This document shows, piece after piece, positions 59,298 through 64,000 of a stretch of DNA of 64,000 bases; positions within the stretch are counted from its first letter, which is position 1, and each line of letters begins with the position of its first letter. The notes below the pieces were generated by a model that did no database searches, was not told the DNA's origin, and saw only the letters and a list, made by a program, of their open reading frames with translations. The DNA comes from Stappia indica (GTDB lineage: Bacteria > Pseudomonadota > Alphaproteobacteria > Rhizobiales > Stappiaceae). The DNA lies in the NCBI RefSeq assembly GCF_020177335.1, contig NZ_JAIVMG010000004.1, forward strand, positions 266,486 through 330,485, in the 5' to 3' direction. The position numbers and the translations under genes are program-made.

Positions 59298-60446
59298 TCA
59301 ACCGGCCAGACGTTGCAGGATCGCAGCGGTACCCAATCCGCCGGCGCTGGCAATGGCCGCAAAGCCCAGGGCGCCGGCTGGCTCGCCGCGCAACTCGTGA
59401 AAGAGGCGCACCGCCAGGATCGCGCCCGACGCCCCGATGGGATGACCGCGCGCCAACGCACCGCCGCCCCGGTTGAGGCTAGCGGCGGGCAGCTCCAGCG
59501 CCCGGGCGCAGGCCATGGCCTGCACCGCATAGGCTTCCATCACCTCCACCGTCGCCATACGGCCCGCGTGCAATCCGGTCGCGGCGAGCACCTTCTGACC
59601 GGCGACCACCGGCGCCAGTCCTGGCAGTTCCGGATCCGCGCCCGCGCTTGCCCCGCCGATCAGCCGGCACCCGTCGGGCACGCTGCGCGTCGCCGCGAAC
59701 CGATCCGACACCACACAGACAAAGGCCGCCGCATCCGCTTCCACGGCGGTTGTTGCCGTCAGGATCCGGCTTTCGCCCTCCCCGGCGATCGCGCGGGAGC
59801 GGCGTGCGGTGGCCATCGACAGAGCCCGGGCAAAGGCATCCCGCGAGAGCCCGGCGCTTTCCACCAGCTCCGCCGTCAGTCGCCCGGCCTCGCGGGCGGC
59901 GCAGGCCTTGGCATGGCTTGCCACCGCATAGGCAAGCTGGTCCTCAAGGCCAATCCCCGCATGGGCGGCAAGGGCGGCGGCCGCATCGGCCATCTCCGGA
60001 TCCCGCTCCGGCCAGGGGGTGAAGGGAGGACGATCATAGGGGCGCGGCGCCTCGTCCGGCCCGCGTGGCCGCGAAAGCCGCAAGGGCGCACGGGAAAAAC
60101 TCTCCACCCCGCCGGCCAGCACGCAGTCCGCCGCACCGCTTTCGATCAGCCGGGCAGCCATCAGGATCGCATCGAGCCCGGAGCAACATTGCCGGTCGAG
60201 GGTCAGCGCCGGCACGCTCTCCGACACGCCGGCAAACAGCGCCAGCCGGCGCGCCGGATTGCCGCCGCCATAGAGCGCATTGCCGACGATCACCTCATCG
60301 ACCGCCGCCCCATCAAGGCCGGCATCGTCCAGGCACGCCGTCAGCACCGGCGCCGCCAGCGCGTCGACCTCAAGTGTCTTCAGCGCGCCGCCGCGCGGGG
60401 CAACCGGGCTACGCCGGGCGGCGACGAGGATCGCCTGTCTTGCCAT
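59298..60446 (-). CDS. Thiolase-family protein (YhfS-like) lacking the second catalytic cysteine
   Basis: A 382-residue thiolase-fold protein. The nucleophile region TLDRQCCSGLDA (Cys87) and the NRGGGALARGHPIGASGA His motif are present. At the C-terminal catalytic site, where thiolases read CxGGG, it has IASAGGLG (Ala366 in place of Cys). The catalytic base of normal thiolysis/condensation is therefore missing. It is the last gene of bioM-bioN-bioY-ligase-thiolase. It could be a modified acyltransferase or hydrolase. Its start overlaps the ligase end by 38 bases, with GGGAG upstream. Confidence 0.85.
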   Translation of the reverse strand: MARQAILVAARRSPVAPRGGALKTLEVDALAAPVLTACLDDAGLDGAAVDEVIVGNALYGGGNPARRLALFAGVSESVPALTLDRQCCSGLDAILMAARLIESGAADCVLAGGVESFSRAPLRLSRPRGPDEAPRPYDRPPFTPWPERDPEMADAAAALAAHAGIGLEDQLAYAVASHAKACAAREAGRLTAELVESAGLSRDAFARALSMATARRSRAIAGEGESRILTATTAVEADAAAFVCVVSDRFAATRSVPDGCRLIGGASAGADPELPGLAPVVAGQKVLAATGLHAGRMATVEVMEAYAVQAMACARALELPAASLNRGGGALARGHPIGASGAILAVRLFHELRGEPAGALGFAAIASAGGLGTAAILQRLAG

Positions 60447-61857
60447 TGTCGCTCTCCCTTTGCCGCACCCGCGCCTCCAGCGCCGGCAGATCCGGCTTGC
60501 CGCCTGGCGTCAGCGGCCAGTCCTCCATCGCATAGAAGGCACGCGGCACCTTGATCGGCGGCAGATGCTCAAGACAGGCCCGCCGCAAGGCGTCACCGCA
60601 AAAGGCCTCCCCCGACGGGCGAATGGCCGCGACAATCCGCGTGCCTCGAACCGGGTCTGGCAGGCCGAATACCGCCACGCCGAGCACATCCGGCCGCGCG
60701 GCCAGCACTGCCTCGATTTCCTCCGCATAGACATTGACCCCGGCGGTGACCAGCATGCGGCTGCGACGACCGGCCAGATGGAGATGCCCCTCGCCATCGA
60801 GCCAACCCTGATCGCCCACCGTCAGCCAGGCTCCATCGCGACAGGTATCCGCTTCCCCGCCAAGCGCATAGCCGTCGAACAAGAGCGGACTGGCGATCCA
60901 GATCGCGCCCGGCACGCCGGGCGGACAGAAGTCGCCGCTCACTGTTCGGATCGATACCGCAACATCCGGGAAGGGGCGCCCGACGGAGCCGACCGGACTG
61001 CCATCCCCGCTTCGCCGATATGAGATGAAACTGGTCTCGGAGGTTCCGTAAAATTCAAAAAGGCGGGCTTTGGGGAAAAGGTCCTGCACGCCGCCGCGTT
61101 CGCCGCCATTCCATTTCGACCCGCTGACCAGCACCCGGCGCACCCCCGGCAAGGTCAACCCGATCTGGCTGGCGGCGCGGCTCAGGAGTTGAAGCTGGGT
61201 TGGCGTGCCGTAGAGAACGGTCGCCGCGCTGTCCCGCAGGCGCGTCAGGATCTGCCGGGGATGGAACTGCGGCGCAATCTCGACGAAGCTGCCCATGTCC
61301 AGCGCCTGCACCGCGCCGAACAGATGCAGCGAATGACCAAGGCTGCCGGGAATGAACACCCTGTCCTCAGGTCCCAGTGCAAAGGCCTCGCGGCAGAGCC
61401 GGAAGCTCTCCGTCCAGGAGCGATGCGAGCGCTGAAACGCCTTGGGCCGACCACTGGAGCCGGAGGTAAAGCCGATATAGAAGAGCTGCTCCGAATGCGG
61501 CACATTCTCAGCGGCATCATACCCGGCAATCGAAGTGCTTCCGACCTCCGTGAGCTGCGCGCAGGCAAGCTCGGCCGCCGTCTCATCGATGCCAGCCGCA
61601 AACTGGCGCGGGTCGAACACCGCCGCCACCCGCCCGGCCTGCGCCACAGCGAAAAAACCACAGAGCAGCGAGACCGGTTCGGCGGTTGTCAGCGCAACGC
61701 GCCCACCCGGGGCGACGCTGCCGCGAACCGCCGCGCTGAGCGCATCGACCCGCGCGGCAAAGGTCTCCCAACTCAAACACGCATCGCCGCAGGAAAGCGC
61801 CAGAGCATCGGACCGGTCGCGGGCGTGATCCGGGATCGCCTGGCCGACAAAGCTCAT
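60409..61857 (-). CDS. Acyl-CoA synthetase/AMP-forming ligase (YhfT-like)
   Basis: A 482-residue class I adenylate-forming enzyme. P-loop FTSGSSGRPKAF, FYGTSETSF, VGDQGWLD, the hinge GRRSRMLVTAGVNVYAEEIE and the catalytic Lys of TPGGKPDLPAL are intact. It activates a carboxylic acid as an acyl-AMP/acyl-CoA. It overlaps bioY by 4 bases (ATGA). Bacillus yhfT, next to the bioY homolog yhfU, belongs to the same class. The acid may be pimelate-like, related to biotin precursor salvage; this is inference. Confidence 0.87.
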   Translation of the reverse strand: MSFVGQAIPDHARDRSDALALSCGDACLSWETFAARVDALSAAVRGSVAPGGRVALTTAEPVSLLCGFFAVAQAGRVAAVFDPRQFAAGIDETAAELACAQLTEVGSTSIAGYDAAENVPHSEQLFYIGFTSGSSGRPKAFQRSHRSWTESFRLCREAFALGPEDRVFIPGSLGHSLHLFGAVQALDMGSFVEIAPQFHPRQILTRLRDSAATVLYGTPTQLQLLSRAASQIGLTLPGVRRVLVSGSKWNGGERGGVQDLFPKARLFEFYGTSETSFISYRRSGDGSPVGSVGRPFPDVAVSIRTVSGDFCPPGVPGAIWIASPLLFDGYALGGEADTCRDGAWLTVGDQGWLDGEGHLHLAGRRSRMLVTAGVNVYAEEIEAVLAARPDVLGVAVFGLPDPVRGTRIVAAIRPSGEAFCGDALRRACLEHLPPIKVPRAFYAMEDWPLTPGGKPDLPALEARVRQRESDNGKTGDPRRRPA

Positions 61858-62423
61858 TGCCGGGTCAGCACCGCATCCGGCCGGCCCCGCTCCACCGCCC
61901 GCACGATCACCGCCGTTGCAAACGCCTTCAGGGTATCCCCCGGCAGATAGATCAGCACACCGAGCGCCGCCTGGCCGAGGGTGAGATCGGTCATGAGGGA
62001 AAGCCCCGGAATCCCGAAGGCGTACATGACGAGGATGCCACCGACGAAGGCGGAGACAAGCGCAGCCGTGAAGGTCGACGCCGCGCGCATCGCCTGCATC
62101 ATCAAGCCGCAGACGAACGCACCAATCGGCCAGCCGATCAGAAACCCAACCGACGGACCGGCAAAAACGCCAAGCCCGCCACGCCCGCCCGCCAGCAGCG
62201 GCATGCCGAGGGCGACGACAAACAAGAAGAGCAGCACCGCGAGGGCGCCGCGCACCGGGCCAAGCATGGTGCCCGCCAGCATCACCCCGAGGGTTTGCGC
62301 TGTGATCGGCACCCCGCCCAGCATCGGCAGGCTGAACGGCGGCAACAGCCCCAGCGCGCCGATCATTGCCGCATAGATCGCGATATGCACCAGGCTTCGG
62401 TCAGCGGTCATGGTCTTGCTCAC
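61854..62423 (-). CDS. bioY: Biotin transporter S-component BioY
   Basis: A 189-residue membrane protein with about six helices. PITAQTLGVMLAGTMLGPVRGALAVLLFLFVVALGMPLLAGGRGGLGVFAGPSVGFLIGWPIGAF is the BioY signature. It binds biotin and works with the BioMN energy-coupling module encoded upstream. GTG at 62423 overlaps the bioN stop (GTGA) and has AAGGAG six bases upstream; an ATG at 62411 is less well spaced. Overlap with the ligase start couples them. Confidence 0.93.
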   Translation of the reverse strand: MSKTMTADRSLVHIAIYAAMIGALGLLPPFSLPMLGGVPITAQTLGVMLAGTMLGPVRGALAVLLFLFVVALGMPLLAGGRGGLGVFAGPSVGFLIGWPIGAFVCGLMMQAMRAASTFTAALVSAFVGGILVMYAFGIPGLSLMTDLTLGQAALGVLIYLPGDTLKAFATAVIVRAVERGRPDAVLTRQ

Positions 62424-63058
62424 ATCGGTCTCCTTGTCAGAGGCGCTGGATCCACAGGTCGCGGGTCGACACCGCCGCGCGCGGCAATGGCTTCCGCTAC
62501 ATGATCGGCGGTATTTAGAGCCTGAAGGGCTAGGGGAGCAACCAATCTGAGCCCGCCGCGCCGCCCTGTCCGCGCCCGGTAGGCCGCACCGAGTTGCCCG
62601 CCCGCCGCCGCAAGTTGCGGTGCGAACCGGAGCACCAGCGCGATCGCCAGCGCCAGCCGCCGCCGGGAAAGACCAACCAATTCCGCCGGACGCAATACCG
62701 GCGCCAGCGCGTCGATCATGTCGTCTAGCCGTGTGGTCAGGCTGACGATGGAGGCAAGCAGCACGAGACAGACGAGCCGCAGCAACATCACCAGCCCGGT
62801 CGCGAGCGAACCGAGCACCAGGTGAAACAGCAACAGACAGACAAGCAGGAAAAACACCGGACGCAACGCGGTCAAGGCCGCCAGAGCCGAGCGTCCAAGG
62901 CTCGCGTAAATGGAGAGGGTTCCGGCCAATGCGCCCGCAAGAAGAGTGAGGTCGGTGACCGGAAACAGCAGCATCGACATGACGGCAAGGCACACGAGTT
63001 TAACCCAGGCCGGCAAGCGATGCAGCCAGCTGCGCCCTTCCAGATAGACCCCCGTCAC
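62420..63058 (-). CDS. bioN: Energy-coupling factor transmembrane protein BioN
   Basis: A 212-residue ECF T-component (CbiQ-like). Four or more helices are followed by the coupling motif region VLRPAELVGLSRRRLALAIALVLRFAPQL and AYRARTG, which contact the ATPase. Smaller than housekeeping EcfT. GTG at 63058 overlaps the bioM stop (GTGA). Together with BioM and BioY it forms the biotin ECF importer. Confidence 0.9.
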   Translation of the reverse strand: MTGVYLEGRSWLHRLPAWVKLVCLAVMSMLLFPVTDLTLLAGALAGTLSIYASLGRSALAALTALRPVFFLLVCLLLFHLVLGSLATGLVMLLRLVCLVLLASIVSLTTRLDDMIDALAPVLRPAELVGLSRRRLALAIALVLRFAPQLAAAGGQLGAAYRARTGRRGGLRLVAPLALQALNTADHVAEAIAARGGVDPRPVDPAPLTRRPM

Positions 63059-63798
63059 AGCATATCCGCCGAAAGTCGCGCCGCCCGCTCCTGTGCATGG
63101 GCGCGAAACCGCGGCAGGATCTCCTCAGGAGCCCCATCGCCAATGATACGTCCGGCGTCGAACCAGAGGATCCGGTCGAACCCGTCGAGACAGTCAAGAT
63201 CGTGGCTGATCAACACCAGTTTTTGCGGCAATTGCATCATCAGCTTGTGAAAATGCAGCCGCAGAGCCGGGTCGAGATTGGCGAACGGCTCGTCGAGCAA
63301 CAACAACCGGGGCTCGACCACCACCACCGCCAGCAGGCAGACCAGCTGTTTCTGCCCTTCGGAGAGCAGCGATACCGGTCGCTCTGCCCAGTCTTCACAG
63401 CCATGGGCGCGCAACAATTGCCGCGCGGCGGATTCCGCCTCGCGTTTGCTCGCGCCAAACTGGCGCGGCGCGAAGGCGATTTCCTCCAGCACGGTGGGAA
63501 AGATGATCTGATGGTCCGGGTTCTGGAACATCATGCCGACGAGGCGCGGCAGCAGCTTTGCATCGCGCACGCTGTCATGGCCGAACACCTCGACCGTGCC
63601 CTGATCAGGGCGGACGAGCCCATTCAACAGTCTGAGGAAGGTACTCTTGCCGGCGCCGTTCAGGCCGACGAGGCCGATCCGATGTTCCTGCAGCGAGACG
63701 GTAATCTCGCGCAAAACGGCCCGTTGCCCGCGTTCGAGACAGACGTCATCGACGGTTGCATAAGGTTTGGCAGGAGATCGGGGGGTGGGCAATGGCAT
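63055..63798 (-). CDS. bioM: Biotin transport ATPase BioM
   Basis: A 247-residue ECF A-component. Walker A GLNGAGKST, Q-loop MMFQNPDHQIIFPTV, signature LLSEGQKQLVCLLA (SEGQ rather than SGGQ), Walker B LLLDEPFANLD and switch His (LISHD). The ATG at 63798 is placed by homology; the ribosome site is weak. It is the first gene of the bio operon and starts 83 bases after the 5S rRNA end on the same strand. Confidence 0.92.
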   Translation of the reverse strand: MPLPTPRSPAKPYATVDDVCLERGQRAVLREITVSLQEHRIGLVGLNGAGKSTFLRLLNGLVRPDQGTVEVFGHDSVRDAKLLPRLVGMMFQNPDHQIIFPTVLEEIAFAPRQFGASKREAESAARQLLRAHGCEDWAERPVSLLSEGQKQLVCLLAVVVVEPRLLLLDEPFANLDPALRLHFHKLMMQLPQKLVLISHDLDCLDGFDRILWFDAGRIIGDGAPEEILPRFRAHAQERAARLSADML

Positions 63799-63847
63799 GC
63801 GGAATTCCGATGCCTTTTCCTGTCGTCCGCGACTTACGGACGCATGT

Positions 63848-63857
63848 TTATAGTAGA
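63848..63857 (-). promoter_or_regulatory. Degenerate BioR-like half-site ahead of bioM
   Basis: On the minus strand TCTACTATAA matches seven of ten positions of the alphaproteobacterial BioR box TTATMKATAA, with a perfect right half (CTATAA). It lies about 50 bases before the bioM start. A weak match; the element may be unrelated. Confidence 0.25.
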
Positions 63858-63881
63858 GAGTTTTTTTGTTTGCGCTTAGCG

Positions 63882-64000
63882 GGCCTGGCGGCGACCTACT
63901 CTCCCACGTCTTGAGACGCAGTACCATTGGCGCTGGGGCGTTTCACGGCCGAGTTCGGGATGGGATCGGGTGTTGAGGTCCCCGCAATGGCCACCAGGCC
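63882..64000 (-). rRNA. 5S ribosomal RNA
   Basis: Read on the minus strand, the sequence begins GGCCTGGTGGCC and ends GCCGCCAGGCC; these ends pair, as in 5S helix I. The internal CCCGATCCCATCCCGAACTCGG (loop B/C region) and GTGGGAGAGTAGGTCGCCGCC are characteristic. About 119 bases are present, so it is complete or within a base or two of complete. It must be the last gene of an rRNA operon that continues beyond the right edge. Confidence 0.95.

Noticed and set aside
63861..63870. T-run next to the 5S gene as its terminator
   Set aside because: The run of T is on the plus strand; the 5S gene and bio operon are on the minus strand, where it reads as A.
1..64000. CRISPR array, prophage, integrase, insertion sequence or tRNA
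   Set aside because: No regular repeat-spacer pattern, transposase or integrase motifs, terminal inverted repeats or tRNA T-loop/anticodon patterns were seen while reading both strands.

Overview
The window is GC-rich chromosomal DNA of an alphaproteobacterium. Evidence includes a sequence style close to Rhizobiales/Stappiaceae, a DctBD-controlled TRAP transporter, an S. meliloti CyaC-type cyclase, BioMNY, and an Lrp-hppD pair. The genus call (Stappia, Labrenzia or Pannonibacter-like) is inference only. I see no phage, insertion sequence, CRISPR array or tRNA. The only structural RNA is a 5S rRNA at the right edge.

Layout. 1-2.0 kb: the tail of a class I glutamine amidotransferase, then a cobalt-type nitrile hydratase operon (alpha, beta, beta-like accessory protein) behind a structured leader. 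2.1-9.8 kb: a DMT exporter, a NicO-type nickel/cobalt transporter with its DUF1007 partner, a leucine-dehydrogenase-family enzyme, a LysR regulator, a WD40 protein plus His-rich COG0523 GTPase, and Ogt. 10-17.9 kb: a class I aminotransferase, an Inh-like inhibitor, a 2-hydroxyacid dehydrogenase with a LacI regulator, an EamA transporter, ChrA, MarR and a quinone reductase. 18-28 kb: a nucleobase-like catabolic region. It has an NMT1-type ABC importer, a CodA-like deaminase and a FAD oxidoreductase on the minus strand behind a hairpin-rich leader. Opposite are RidA and an 8-oxoguanine-deaminase-like enzyme, followed by an MFS transporter and a creatininase-family amidohydrolase.

28-44 kb: an ArsC-like protein; a redox-type adenylate cyclase (membrane heme-b-like anchor, [2Fe-2S] domain, class III cyclase); a five-gene peptide/nickel-class ABC importer; a copper P-type ATPase behind a textbook CueR promoter; an asparaginase fused to a bulb-type lectin domain, divergent from an uncharacterised Cys/His protein; an SCP2 protein behind a LiuR-like operator; and two divergent citrate-synthase paralogs, one carrying a MerR helix-turn-helix. 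44-50.6 kb: TRAP genes dctPQM and their regulators dctBD, with a visible sigma-54 promoter and paired upstream activator sites. 50.7-59.1 kb: a GMC oxidoreductase, a DUF533 protein, an Lrp regulator divergent from hppD, and otsB-GH15-otsA for trehalose metabolism.

59.3-63.8 kb: a tightly overlapping operon bioM-bioN-bioY-acyl-CoA ligase-thiolase that starts 83 bp downstream of the 5S rRNA gene. It pairs a biotin ECF transporter with the same two enzymes found in Bacillus yhfUTS. The thiolase lacks the usual second catalytic cysteine. The most novel-looking items are the asparaginase-lectin fusion and its divergent partner, the leader RNA of the NMT1 operon, the degenerate-thiolase bio operon, and several palindromic operators with no assigned regulator.
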